From Mucilaginibacter inviolabilis (GTDB lineage: Bacteria; Bacteroidota; Bacteroidia; Sphingobacteriales; Sphingobacteriaceae), in the NCBI RefSeq assembly GCF_011089895.1, contig NZ_JAANAT010000003.1, forward strand, positions 1-64,000: a stretch of 64,000 bases of DNA, given 5' to 3'. The translations under genes and the position numbers were made by a program. Positions within the stretch are counted from its first letter, which is position 1. Each line of letters opens with the position of its first letter. Shown here one piece after another: positions 16,517-25,560 of the stretch. The notes under the pieces were generated by a model. It saw nothing but the letters and a program-made list of their open reading frames with translations, was not told where the DNA came from and searched no databases.

Positions 16517-17674
16517 TTATTTGATTGTATTGATAAGCTGTTCAACCGTCTTTTTTAACTGATCAATTTGATCCTGTTGTGTTTTTAGTCTTGTTTCCTG
16601 TATCTTATTTATTTCACCCTGCTCTTTTTCTTTATGATCCTTTTCAATCAAGTATAAAGTCAATTCCTCAACTTTCTTCACCAACAGTTTATTCATCTCT
16701 CCAAGATTCAATCCATCCTTGGCTACTTCCTGTTCAGATGGCATTTCCGGCAAATGCTGGTTTTGATCGATGTAGGCTTTTACTTCTTGAAGTGAGGGTA
16801 GCTGATAGTCTTTTTTGAAAACATAATCGGGCCAATCGGACTTAAGTTTAACTGTTACCGATGTGGCGATGACGCTTCCATTTACAGCTAACTTATATCC
16901 CCTGCTGTCTGAAGTTCCGATGGATACATTCCCTCCGGCTATCCGCATTTGTAGATAATTTGGAAGATTAGCGCCGGGAACTGTATAACTGGTTCCACCT
17001 GTAGATGCGCCATTGTAAAAATTAATTCCGCCCCCATTATCTCCTCCATTATCCATTTTGATCGCACTGAAATAGTTTGATCCACCGTCCCCATAAGCAG
17101 TGTATGTACCATCTGCATTATCTTTGATAGCTCCCCCCAAAAATAAGTTTGTGAAATTGTTAGCCGAAGTACGCAAACACGACATGTAGCCATATCCATT
17201 CACAGAGATCACTCCATTTACATCCAACTTGGTGTTAGGTGTGGTTGTTCCAATACCCACATTACCTGAAGATTGTATAGTCATTTTTGCATCATTCAGC
17301 GTAACGGTTGAATTGTCTATCGAATTATTGACTAAAAAATGCAAGTTCCCTACGCCATAGGCGTTTGTTCTTTCATGGACAATAGCTGCTTTCCACCAAT
17401 TTCCGTTTAATTCATTAAGAAAGCCAATACCTACAGCAGTGCCGGCTGTAGTCGTCCCGTTCCCAGCCCCATTATTTGAGTTTCGAAAACCACCTGTGAT
17501 ATTTAATCCTAGGTTAGATACTTGTACTTGTAATGGAGAGACAGGGGTTGTTGTACCAATGCCAACGAAATTAGAGGTTGAAGTAATAGTATTCGCTCCA
17601 TTGGTTGTCCATTGGGCGTGTACTAATGATGAAAAGCTCAAAAATAGAGATAGTGAAAGAATTAGTTTCTTCAT
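16517..17674 (-). CDS. Secreted fibre-like protein with coiled-coil tail (first cassette, first gene)
   Basis: 385 residues. The signal peptide (KKLILSLSLFLSFSSLVHAQ) and the WTTNGANT start match the first fibre of the other cassette. Repeats FVGIGTTTPVSPLQV, NVGIGTTTPNTKLDV and NVSIGTSDSRGYKLAV form the shaft. The tail from about residue 275 reads DYVFKKDYQLPSLQEVKAYI, QNQHLPEMPSEQEV, then a long heptad coiled coil (LLVKKVEELTLYLIE). This is the promoter-proximal gene of a five-gene operon running to 7047. Its product is expected to be exported by Sec and to trimerise; a surface or extracellular location is likely but the anchor is not evident. Confidence 0.8.
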   Translation of the reverse strand: MKKLILSLSLFLSFSSLVHAQWTTNGANTITSTSNFVGIGTTTPVSPLQVQVSNLGLNITGGFRNSNNGAGNGTTTAGTAVGIGFLNELNGNWWKAAIVHERTNAYGVGNLHFLVNNSIDNSTVTLNDAKMTIQSSGNVGIGTTTPNTKLDVNGVISVNGYGYMSCLRTSANNFTNLFLGGAIKDNADGTYTAYGDGGSNYFSAIKMDNGGDNGGGINFYNGASTGGTSYTVPGANLPNYLQMRIAGGNVSIGTSDSRGYKLAVNGSVIATSVTVKLKSDWPDYVFKKDYQLPSLQEVKAYIDQNQHLPEMPSEQEVAKDGLNLGEMNKLLVKKVEELTLYLIEKDHKEKEQGEINKIQETRLKTQQDQIDQLKKTVEQLINTIK

Positions 17675-17850
17675 AATATAAGGGGCTTAAAGTTTACTTA
17701 AAAAAATAAAGGCAAGATCGATCTGTAATAGATTGACGCTAAACTGTTCTGGAATGAATAAAATGTGTTTGATTGGAGCTTACGGAAGCTGAGAGCGGAG
17801 GTCTTTTTTATTGTGATAACGCGATCATATTTTGCAGGGTTAAGGTGCTT

Positions 17851-17880
17851 CAAATATAATTATTTATCATCCCAAACAAA
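17851..17880 (-). promoter_or_regulatory. Promoter of the first fibre/YD/Rhs operon
   Basis: On the minus strand TTTG (17877-17880), 18 bases, and a perfect -7 box TATATTTG (17851-17858). The stretch CTTCAAATATAATTATTTAT on the plus strand is identical in the promoter at 5006, and the leaders of about 170 bases are also similar. Confidence 0.65.
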
Positions 17881-18291
17881 TACTGATGATAAAATATTCA
17901 TATTGTTCATTGTAATAACGCTTGTGAATTGTTCTTGGATCTGTCTGTAAAGAGAGAATACACGAGTTCAAACTATCCTTTATCTATAATTGGGGTGTAT
18001 ACCTCCTATACAAATATCGATACTATTATTTATTTAGATGGTGATCGATGTTGAATAATAAGAACCTTGTTGTTAAAACAAGTGCTCTTGCACTCTGGTG
18101 ATTGACTTTTATGCTCTTACTGGCTCAAAAGGTTTATCAAATTTAGGTTTAACTTCAGTATCTTTTAAATCATGTAGCCAGATATAGCTTTGCTCTGCCC
18201 CATTAAACATGTTAGGACTTCACTTACAAAGACTTATTGTTCTAAAAAAACCTTATTTTCACTTTAATTATAAATCGTTAAAGTTATCGCA
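17881..18291. other. Intergenic stretch between the accessory operon and the serine hydrolase
   Basis: No gene is clear. A minus-strand frame of 33 codons (ATG at 18210) reads MFNGAEQSYIWLHDL and could be the last piece of a lost gene, but no family can be named. Confidence 0.4.
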
Positions 18292-19890
18292 ATGCTTACT
18301 CATCATTTATCCTTTAGGCAAATTACCGGGCAATTATGGTTCGGGGCAGGCAAAAAACTGTTGGTCACCTTAATATACTTTTTGTTTTTTGGCAGCGCAC
18401 TTCATGCTCAAAAAACAAGTGCTTTCCCAATCAGCTCGCCTGAAGCCCAAGGCGTTTCGGCAGCCGGAATTGACAGTTTTCTGAATGCGGCAGCACAAAG
18501 CAAACATGAGTTTCATAGTTTTATGTTTTTACGGCATGGCAAAATAATAGCCCAGGGTTGGTGGAATCCATATCAGTCAACGTTAAAGCATAGTCTTTAC
18601 AGTTGCAGCAAAAGCTTTACCTCCACAGCAATAGGCTTTGCTGTTAGTGAAAAGCGTTTGTCGGTAAATGATAAAGTAGTTTCTTTTTTTGCTGGTAGCT
18701 TACCTGATACCATACCGCCTTACCTGGCTTCACTTACCATAAAAGATCTTTTAACCATGAGCGTTGGGCAAGCCGTCGACCCTACTTTTGCAATTGTATC
18801 CAAAGAAGATAATTGGGTTAAGGCTTTCCTGGCATTGCCTATAGCGTATAAACCCGGTAGTCAATTTTTATATAATTCCATGGCGACATTTATGCTATCA
18901 GCCATTGTGCAAAAGGTAACCGGACAAAAGGAGGTTGATTATCTTAAACCCCGTCTCTTTGATCCGCTGGGTATAAAGGGCATGGACTGGGAAATTAACA
19001 AGCAGGGTATTAACACAGGTGGCTGGGGGTTACGCGTAAAAACAGAAGATCTGGCTAAATTAGGCCAGTTTTACTTGCAAAAAGGAGAGTGGCAAGGAAA
19101 GCAATTATTGCCAAAAGAATGGGTAGCAGAAGCCACTTCCTTTAAAATTGATCAGGCGCCTGGCCTTGCTCAGAGTAAAAGAGACTCAAGCGACTGGGTG
19201 CAGGGTTATTGTTACCAATTTTGGCGCTGTCGTCATAATGCATTTCGGGCCGATGGCGCCTTCGGACAATATATCATTGTGATGCCCGATCAGGATGCGG
19301 TTATTGCCATTACTTCCGAAACAAGCGATATGCAGGGGGAACTTAACCTGATCTGGAAATATTTGCTGCCGGCTATGCATCCAAAGGCTTTGCCGCTTAA
19401 CAAGGCTGATGATGTTAGACTCGAAAAGCATTTAGCCGCTTTACGTTTACCGCCAAGTACCAATACTGGTAATCATATAAACAGCTCTTTTACCAAAACC
19501 TTTTCCATTCAACCAAATGTTCTGCATATTAGCTCCATAACCTTTAATATGACTAACAACATTTGTCATGTCACTTTGAAAAAGGATTCGGCAAGCTATA
19601 TGCTTAATTTTGAAACAGGTAAATGGCTGCCAGGCAAAACAGATATGCAAGGCCCGGGCTTAGTTACCGGGGGCCGGGAAGATTTTTCATTATTAGTGCC
19701 TTACAAAGTAGAAGGTAGTTATGGGTGGATCAACAGTGAGACATTGCAATTAAAACTACGCTACATAGAAAGTCCGCATACAGAAATTATTACCTGTCAT
19801 TTCAACGGTCAGCAGTTAAATGCCGATATGGAATATAGTTTTAATTACGGAAAAAATAAGTTAGTGTTGCAAGGAGAATTGATTAAGTAA
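18292..19890 (+). CDS. Exported serine hydrolase of the beta-lactamase (class C / NylB-like) family
   Basis: 532 residues. A membrane-spanning signal sequence lies at about residues 22-40 (LLVTLIYFLFFGSALHAQ). The catalytic SxxK is S104-C-S-K107, in a context (YSCSKSFTSTAIGFAV) usual for this family. The second motif is Y194-N-S, and the conserved GYCYQFWRCRHNAFRADGAF block lies around residue 304. These proteins hydrolyse esters, amides or D-amino-acid peptides rather than beta-lactams in most cases; the substrate here cannot be told. The C-terminal 150 residues form a beta-rich extension found in this subfamily. The gene stands alone. Confidence 0.88.
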   Translation: MLTHHLSFRQITGQLWFGAGKKLLVTLIYFLFFGSALHAQKTSAFPISSPEAQGVSAAGIDSFLNAAAQSKHEFHSFMFLRHGKIIAQGWWNPYQSTLKHSLYSCSKSFTSTAIGFAVSEKRLSVNDKVVSFFAGSLPDTIPPYLASLTIKDLLTMSVGQAVDPTFAIVSKEDNWVKAFLALPIAYKPGSQFLYNSMATFMLSAIVQKVTGQKEVDYLKPRLFDPLGIKGMDWEINKQGINTGGWGLRVKTEDLAKLGQFYLQKGEWQGKQLLPKEWVAEATSFKIDQAPGLAQSKRDSSDWVQGYCYQFWRCRHNAFRADGAFGQYIIVMPDQDAVIAITSETSDMQGELNLIWKYLLPAMHPKALPLNKADDVRLEKHLAALRLPPSTNTGNHINSSFTKTFSIQPNVLHISSITFNMTNNICHVTLKKDSASYMLNFETGKWLPGKTDMQGPGLVTGGREDFSLLVPYKVEGSYGWINSETLQLKLRYIESPHTEIITCHFNGQQLNADMEYSFNYGKNKLVLQGELIK

Positions 19891-20038
19891 GGTTATTTAT
19901 TAACTGGCAGCTCAATACAGCCAGCCAATTAAATGCTTTTATTAAATCACTAACCTGTAAATCAAAAATATACGCCTATCATATATCATCGAATCTTCGA
20001 TTTTCACACCCAAAGAAGGCGTAGTAGCACGTCCTGCT

Positions 20039-20311
20039 TTACTCCGCGTTTGTAGGATCTATGGTCCTGGAAATCTGACTGATTGAATTTGCCGGAAACC
20101 CGCCCTGGCTGGCGTGTTCTCTCACCATCTCTTCATTTGGCGCTATATAAATACAATATATTTTATCTGTTGTTACATAGCTGTTAACCCATTGTATTTG
20201 CGGCCCCATTTTGCTTAATACCCCACAAGAAGTTTGCGAAATGGCTTTTAATTGTTCGTCCGAAAGATTTCCTGCCCCGGGAATTTCTCTTTCAATAACA
20301 TACTTTGGCAT
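20039..20311 (-). CDS. DUF4242 family small protein (nickel-binding-like ferredoxin fold)
   Basis: The start at 20311 gives a 90-residue protein beginning MPKYVIEREIPGAGNL, as usual for the family. A frame from 20359 would add 16 residues without support. Other recognisable parts are SYVTTDKIYCIYIAPNE and EHASQGGFPANSI. DUF4242 proteins are small alpha/beta barrels of ferredoxin type; a Streptomyces relative binds nickel, but the physiological role is not settled. The gene is monocistronic and convergent with the serine hydrolase. Confidence 0.8.
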   Translation of the reverse strand: MPKYVIEREIPGAGNLSDEQLKAISQTSCGVLSKMGPQIQWVNSYVTTDKIYCIYIAPNEEMVREHASQGGFPANSISQISRTIDPTNAE

Positions 20312-20628
20312 ATTGTTTAATTGTTTTTTGAAGAGGTAATTTACAAACTTTAATAACAATTACAATACTGATAATTAGGCTAATACAGTCTTTTTTTATT
20401 GTCCGGCTATGCTTTAAATCACAATAAAACAATATGAATTCAAAATCAAATGTTCTATCCCTTAAAAATAAGATAGCCTTGTCGTAAAAATCTCATTATA
20501 AGGCAGTCACCAAAGTTTTAATTATTCATATTGTTTATTATTGCTTCTGGTATTAACTTAATTGGGGTATTATATATATTGTTCTGTTTTTTCGTTTAAT
20601 ATTGTGTTGGGAATTTTTGCACCTGTAT

Positions 20629-23600
20629 ATGAATTCTGCCGAAAATTATGAAGTACTCATTGATAAGATCAACATCTTTATCAGGAAGTACTATTTTAAT
20701 AACTTTTTGCGGGGACTGATCTTTTTAGGTGCAGGCCTGTTTACCGCCTATGTAGTCATTACGCTGAGCGAGTATTTTGGCAATTTTAACGTCGCCTTTC
20801 GCAGCATCCTGTTTTATTTCTTCATACTGCTCAATATCGGCCTGATATGCTGGCTTATTTTACCTCCATTTCTATCATGGCTTAAACTAGGCCATTCATT
20901 AAGCCATGACGAAGCAGCCGAAATCATCGGTAAACACTTTCATGATGTTAATGATAAATTGTTAAACACGTTACAGCTTAAAAAATTGGCCGCAGCCGAT
21001 GAAAAGCACCGCGCTCTCATCGAAGCCAGTATCGATCAAAAGATAGAGGCCCTTAAACCGGTTAGCTTCCCTTCGGCTATTAATATTCGCGAGAACAGTA
21101 AATACTTAAAGTGGGTGCTGGCTCCTGCTGCCGTGATCATCGTGCTGGCTTTTGCCGCTCCATCTATATTAACAGAAAGCACAAAACGACTCATCAGGCA
21201 CAACGAATACTTTGCCCCTATAGCCCCATTTCGTTTCAACGTACTGAACAAAACCTTATCTGTAGTGCAGGGAGATGATCTTAAACTTGATCTTAAACTT
21301 GATGGTGACAGGCTACCGGCTGATGTTTATATAGAAACGGCTAACAATACTTTTAAACTCGATAAAGATAATATCAGTAAATTTCATTACCTGTTCAGTA
21401 ATCTACAGCAAAACACAAAGTTCCGGTTGCTGGGCAACGGTTTTGCCTCAGCTCCTTATGAGATAAGGGTAAATCAAAAACCAGCCTTATTACATTTTGA
21501 TGTAGAATTAAACTATCCCTCCTATTTGCATAAAAAAGCTGAAAAGTTACTGAATGCCGGCGATCTCGTAATTCCCGAAGGCACCTCAGTAAAATGGTTG
21601 CTGCATACGCAACATGCTTCGGGTTTAGAGTTTTATTTAAATGGTATTAAACATGTTGCCAAATTAAATGGAGCTGATTTTTTTGAGTATAACGAGAGGA
21701 TCTTAAAAAGCACCATTTATAAACTTAATCCTGTCAATCCGCTGGTTAATCACAGCGATTCTTCTGCTTATCATATTAATGTAATAGCTGATGAGCCACC
21801 GACTATCTCTGTACAGGAAAAGTCCGATTCGGTAAGCATTAATGCCTTGTATTTCAACGGAAAGATTCAGGATGATCATGGTTTTTCATCGCTCAACTTT
21901 CATTATAGCGTACAAGCAGCCAATAATAAGGGTTCTCAAAAAACATTCATCAAACGAATTGATGCTGCGATGAACCAAACACAATCAGATTTCTTTTATT
22001 TCTGGAATTTGAAAGAACTGGGTATAGAACCCGGGGCCCGCGTAAGTTACTTTTTTGAAGTTGCTGATAACGATGGTGTAAATGGCCCTAAAAGAGCCCG
22101 AACCGCCGAGCGTACCCTTAATTTACCCGATACCAAAGCCATTAACGAACAATTAAATGCCGGGACACAGGCCGTAAAGCAAAAAATGCAATCGGCCATA
22201 AAACTGGCTGGTCAGGTGGAGCACGATTCACAAAAACTCAATCAGTTACTGCTCAATAAAAATACACTGTCCTTTGACGAAAAAAAACAGGTAGAAGACT
22301 TGCTCCAGAAACGGCAGGATCTGGAAAATTTGGTAAAAGAAATAAAAGACGAAAACCAGAAAAACCTGTATAACCGGAAAGAAAACCAGCAACAGAATGA
22401 GGAGCTATTGGCCAAGCAAAAACAAATCGAAGATCTGTTTAACAATGTACTTGATCAAAAGACAAAAGAACTGCTGCAAAACCTGCAAAAGCTTTTAGAT
22501 CAGGAACAAAAGGATGCTACCCGCGATGAGTTATCAAAAATGCAGATGGATAACAAATCGTTAAAAAAAGAACTTGATCGCATGCTGGAGCTTTATAAAA
22601 AACTGGAATTTGATCAAAAATTAAATCAAAGCGTTGATCAGTTAAACAAACTGGCCAATAGGGAGCAACAGCTATCTGACAAAACCAAACAGCAGGGAGC
22701 CGATCAAAAAGAATTGCAGCAGGAACAGGAAAGCCTGAAGAAAGATTTCCAGGACATCAAAAAGGGTTTGGAAGATCTGCAGAAAACCAACGAACAGGCC
22801 GAGCACAAACAGGATTTTAAAAACCCCGAAAAAGAAACTCAAAGCATTGATCAGCAAATGGATCAAAGTGCCGGCGAATTACAAAAAAACAATAAAGAAG
22901 GTGCCTCAAAATCACAAAATCAGGCTGCCAAACAAATGCAGCAACTAGCTGCCAAGTTATCACAGGATAATGACGAGGGCGAGAGTAAAGAAAATGCCAT
23001 TGATGCCCAGCAACTGCGGGAGTTGTTAAAAAGTTTGGTGAACAGCTCTTTTGACCAGGAAAAGGTGATGCAAACTTTAAAAGGAACAAACCCAACCGAT
23101 CCTTCTTACATTACGTTATCTCAAAAGCAAAAGGATATTAAGGATAACTTGAAAACAGCCGAAGACAGTCTTTACGCCATCAGCAGGCGTATTCCGCAAA
23201 TACAATCGACCGTTAACCAGGAAATCAGCGGTATTAATAGTCACATTGACCATGCCCTGGACAATCTGGGCGACCGCCGTACGGCTGAAGCCAACCGTCA
23301 TCAGCAATACGCTATGACGGCTATGAACAACCTGGCATTAATGCTGAGCGAAGCACTGGAACAACTGCAAAAACAGATGAATAAAGGCGGAAAAGGAAAG
23401 GGTAAAAAACAATCCGTATCCCAATTGGCAAAAATGCAGCAGCAGCTTAACCAAAACATGCAAAAAGCGCGCGAGCAGATGCAGCAGCAAGGCAATCAGG
23501 GTAAAAGTGCACAAGGAAGCCGGGGTAATATGAGTGAACAATTAGCCCGAATGGCCCGCCAGCAGCAAATGATACGGGAATCGCTTGAACAGATAAACCG

Positions 23601-23958
23601 GGATGAGAACAAAGACGGGAAAAATGGTTTAGGAAATTTGGATAAAATTTCTAAAGAAATGGAACAAACTGAGCATGATCTCGTAAACAGGAAGATTACA
23701 GATGAAGCGTTAAAAAGACAGGAACAAATTCAAAGCCGGTTATTGGAAGCTGAAAAGGCGGAACAGGAACGTGAACAAGATCAGCAAAGAGAAAGCCATG
23801 CCGGTAAGGATATACCTCCGGGTTATATAAAAGCACTGCAGGGATACCAGCAACAAAAGAACAAACAAACGGAGCAAATAAAAACTGTGTCTCCGGCACT
23901 TAATTTGTATTATAAACAAAAAATAAAATCTTACTTTGATCAACTTAATGCCAAATAA
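20629..23958 (+). CDS. DUF4175 family membrane protein with long Gln-rich coiled coil
   Basis: The start at 20629 (MNSAENYEVLIDKIN) is preferred to the frame at 20602. Two hydrophobic segments near residues 30-85 and one near 170-190 anchor the protein. A beta-rich middle part (residues about 200-490) is followed by some 600 residues of Lys/Gln/Glu-rich coiled coil (QQLNQNMQKAREQMQQQGNQ). The architecture is that of the large DUF4175 proteins conserved across Bacteroidetes, whose function is unknown. It overlaps or abuts the ATPase-fold gene, which overlaps ybeY, so the three form an operon. A TTTG-containing -7-like box lies directly before the start. The long coiled coil could reach across the periplasm. 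Confidence 0.85.
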   Translation: MNSAENYEVLIDKINIFIRKYYFNNFLRGLIFLGAGLFTAYVVITLSEYFGNFNVAFRSILFYFFILLNIGLICWLILPPFLSWLKLGHSLSHDEAAEIIGKHFHDVNDKLLNTLQLKKLAAADEKHRALIEASIDQKIEALKPVSFPSAINIRENSKYLKWVLAPAAVIIVLAFAAPSILTESTKRLIRHNEYFAPIAPFRFNVLNKTLSVVQGDDLKLDLKLDGDRLPADVYIETANNTFKLDKDNISKFHYLFSNLQQNTKFRLLGNGFASAPYEIRVNQKPALLHFDVELNYPSYLHKKAEKLLNAGDLVIPEGTSVKWLLHTQHASGLEFYLNGIKHVAKLNGADFFEYNERILKSTIYKLNPVNPLVNHSDSSAYHINVIADEPPTISVQEKSDSVSINALYFNGKIQDDHGFSSLNFHYSVQAANNKGSQKTFIKRIDAAMNQTQSDFFYFWNLKELGIEPGARVSYFFEVADNDGVNGPKRARTAERTLNLPDTKAINEQLNAGTQAVKQKMQSAIKLAGQVEHDSQKLNQLLLNKNTLSFDEKKQVEDLLQKRQDLENLVKEIKDENQKNLYNRKENQQQNEELLAKQKQIEDLFNNVLDQKTKELLQNLQKLLDQEQKDATRDELSKMQMDNKSLKKELDRMLELYKKLEFDQKLNQSVDQLNKLANREQQLSDKTKQQGADQKELQQEQESLKKDFQDIKKGLEDLQKTNEQAEHKQDFKNPEKETQSIDQQMDQSAGELQKNNKEGASKSQNQAAKQMQQLAAKLSQDNDEGESKENAIDAQQLRELLKSLVNSSFDQEKVMQTLKGTNPTDPSYITLSQKQKDIKDNLKTAEDSLYAISRRIPQIQSTVNQEISGINSHIDHALDNLGDRRTAEANRHQQYAMTAMNNLALMLSEALEQLQKQMNKGGKGKGKKQSVSQLAKMQQQLNQNMQKAREQMQQQGNQGKSAQGSRGNMSEQLARMARQQQMIRESLEQINRDENKDGKNGLGNLDKISKEMEQTEHDLVNRKITDEALKRQEQIQSRLLEAEKAEQEREQDQQRESHAGKDIPPGYIKALQGYQQQKNKQTEQIKTVSPALNLYYKQKIKSYFDQLNAK

Positions 23959-23959
23959 C

Positions 23960-24385
23960 ATGGAACAGGCAAATGTTCATACCAGCAGCGAATTGTTTAC
24001 GTTACAGCTACCGTCAAAAACGGAAAGCATAGCGCAACTTGAGCAGCTGATTGAAGAAATTGCTGATAAATATCACGTAGCCGAAGATACTTTCGCTAAC
24101 ATGATGACCTGCCTTAACGAAGCCGCTATAAATGCTATTATCCATGGCAATAAACTCGACGAAACAAAAAAGGTAATTATTAATGCTGAGGTGGAACCCA
24201 AGCGTATTGTATGGACTGTTACCGACGAGGGTCCGGGTTTTGATTACACGAACCTCGCCGATCCTACTTCGCCCGAAAATCTGGAAAACTTAACTGGTCG
24301 CGGCGTTTTCATCATCAAGCATTTGGCCGATCAATGCATTTTTAATGCATCGGGCAATACTATCGAACTACATTTTAAAATATAA
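23960..24385 (+). CDS. Anti-sigma-factor-like HATPase protein
   Basis: About 141 residues with the HATPase_c_2 fold of serine-kinase anti-sigma factors. The N box is CLNEAAINAIIHGNK, the G1 box DEGPGFDY and the G2 box LTGRGVFIIKHLADQ. Such proteins bind ATP and either phosphorylate an anti-anti-sigma factor or hold a sigma factor. No anti-sigma antagonist (STAS protein) or sigma gene lies nearby. The start is uncertain: ATG at 23948 overlaps the previous stop, ATG at 23960 follows it. The stop overlaps the ybeY start as TAATG, so translation is coupled. Confidence 0.85.
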   Translation: MEQANVHTSSELFTLQLPSKTESIAQLEQLIEEIADKYHVAEDTFANMMTCLNEAAINAIIHGNKLDETKKVIINAEVEPKRIVWTVTDEGPGFDYTNLADPTSPENLENLTGRGVFIIKHLADQCIFNASGNTIELHFKI

Positions 24386-24810
24386 TGCCCGCTATTCAGT
24401 TTTTTGAGGAAGACATCAGTTATAAACTAAAAAATAAAACCCTTGTGCGCCAGTGGATCAAAGATACCATCGCCGCCGAGGGTTTTAAATTGAAAGAGCT
24501 TACCTACGTTTTTTGCTCAGATGCGTATTTGCTCCCTATGAACCAGCAGTATCTTGATCATGATACCTATACCGACATCATTACCTTTGATAATTCGGAA
24601 GTGGAAGGTGATATTGTGGGCGATATTTTCATTTCCGTTGAACGCGTACGCGAAAACGCAGCTAAATTCAATATCACCGAAACCGATGAGCTGCATCGTG
24701 TAATTATACATGGCGCCTTACACCTGTTGGGCTACACCGATAAAAGTGTTGTTACAAAGAAGAAAATGACACAAAAAGAAGATGAGTATTTGGCTAAAAG
24801 AACTTTTTAA
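24385..24810 (+). CDS. ybeY: Endoribonuclease YbeY, 16S rRNA 3' maturation
   Basis: 141 residues, normal for the family. The metal-binding motif is seen as HRVIIHGALHLLGYTDK, with the first two histidines in place. In most bacteria a third histidine follows the GYD; here the sequence reads GYTDKSV, the usual variation in Bacteroidetes. YbeY works in 16S rRNA 3' end processing and ribosome quality control in the cytoplasm. It is the last gene of the operon that starts at 20629. Confidence 0.93.
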   Translation: MPAIQFFEEDISYKLKNKTLVRQWIKDTIAAEGFKLKELTYVFCSDAYLLPMNQQYLDHDTYTDIITFDNSEVEGDIVGDIFISVERVRENAAKFNITETDELHRVIIHGALHLLGYTDKSVVTKKKMTQKEDEYLAKRTF

Positions 24811-24859
24811 TAGTTAATTTTACTCTAAGAAATTTGTCTCACATCAATTATAAAAAAAC

Positions 24860-25375
24860 ATGAAACTACTTGCTTTAATATTCGCTTTCCTTTTTATCAC
24901 AGCGCCCTCATCTGTATATGAGTTTAAGCTGAAAAGTATTGACGGAAAAGATTTTACATTGGCAAAATACAAAGGCAAAAAAGTGCTTATTGTAAATACG
25001 GCCTCCAAATGCGGCTTTACCAAACAATACACCGATCTGGAGAAATTATCTGAACAATACAAAGGTAAATTAGTAGTAGTGGGTTTCCCAGCTAATAACT
25101 TTGGCGGACAAGAGCCTGGTACAAATCAGGATATCAAAACTTTTTGCAAAGAAAACTTCTCGGTAACCTTCCCGATGAGCGGAAAAGTTAGCGTGTTAGG
25201 GCTTGATATCGATCCATTGTTTCAGTATCTGACCACAGCACCGAACCCTGATTTTACAGGTGATATCAAATGGAACTTTGAAAAATTTCTGATTGATGAA
25301 AATGGTAAACTGATTCACCGTTTCAGGTCACAAACAACCCCACTATCCCCAGAAATTACTAAATATTTGAACTAA
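24860..25375 (+). CDS. Glutathione peroxidase family protein, exported
   Basis: 171 residues with an N-terminal hydrophobic stretch (LLALIFAFLFITAP), so probably periplasmic. The catalytic set is complete: Cys51 in TASKCGFT, Gln84 in GFPANNFGGQEPG, and Trp138-Asn139 in IKWNFEKFLI. Cys rather than selenocysteine and the monomeric length suggest a thioredoxin-dependent peroxidase that reduces hydroperoxides. The gene is separated from ybeY by 49 bases and followed by a strong terminator. Confidence 0.92.
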   Translation: MKLLALIFAFLFITAPSSVYEFKLKSIDGKDFTLAKYKGKKVLIVNTASKCGFTKQYTDLEKLSEQYKGKLVVVGFPANNFGGQEPGTNQDIKTFCKENFSVTFPMSGKVSVLGLDIDPLFQYLTTAPNPDFTGDIKWNFEKFLIDENGKLIHRFRSQTTPLSPEITKYLN

Positions 25376-25400
25376 AAACTTTGCTTTTAAAAAGGCAAAA

Positions 25401-25429
25401 GCCGCCGGATGCTCTCCGGCGGCTTTTTT
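25401..25429 (+). terminator. Intrinsic terminator after the peroxidase gene
   Basis: A perfect 9-base-pair hairpin, GCCGCCGGA with a 5-base loop and its complement, is followed by six T. Confidence 0.88.
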
Positions 25430-25560
25430 GTTCATTTTGTTCACAGAAAGTGCCTGTTTTTTAGGGCTAATGTATAGCCTGGGTGTACATTATTCTGTAT
25501 AGTTGTATTTAGTTGATCCGCGCTACAAAAAATATTACAAAACACCAGGTAAAATTTTTG

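Noticed and set aside
1..17674. Contractile injection system or phage tail cluster suggested by the fibre proteins
   Set aside because: No sheath, tube, baseplate, spike or ClpV-like genes are present, and the fibres have Sec signal peptides, which phage tail proteins lack.
18108..18210. 33-codon minus-strand frame (MFNGAEQSYIWLHDL)
   Set aside because: Codon pattern looks protein-like, but there is no start signal, no family match by eye and an upstream in-frame stop; at best a gene remnant.
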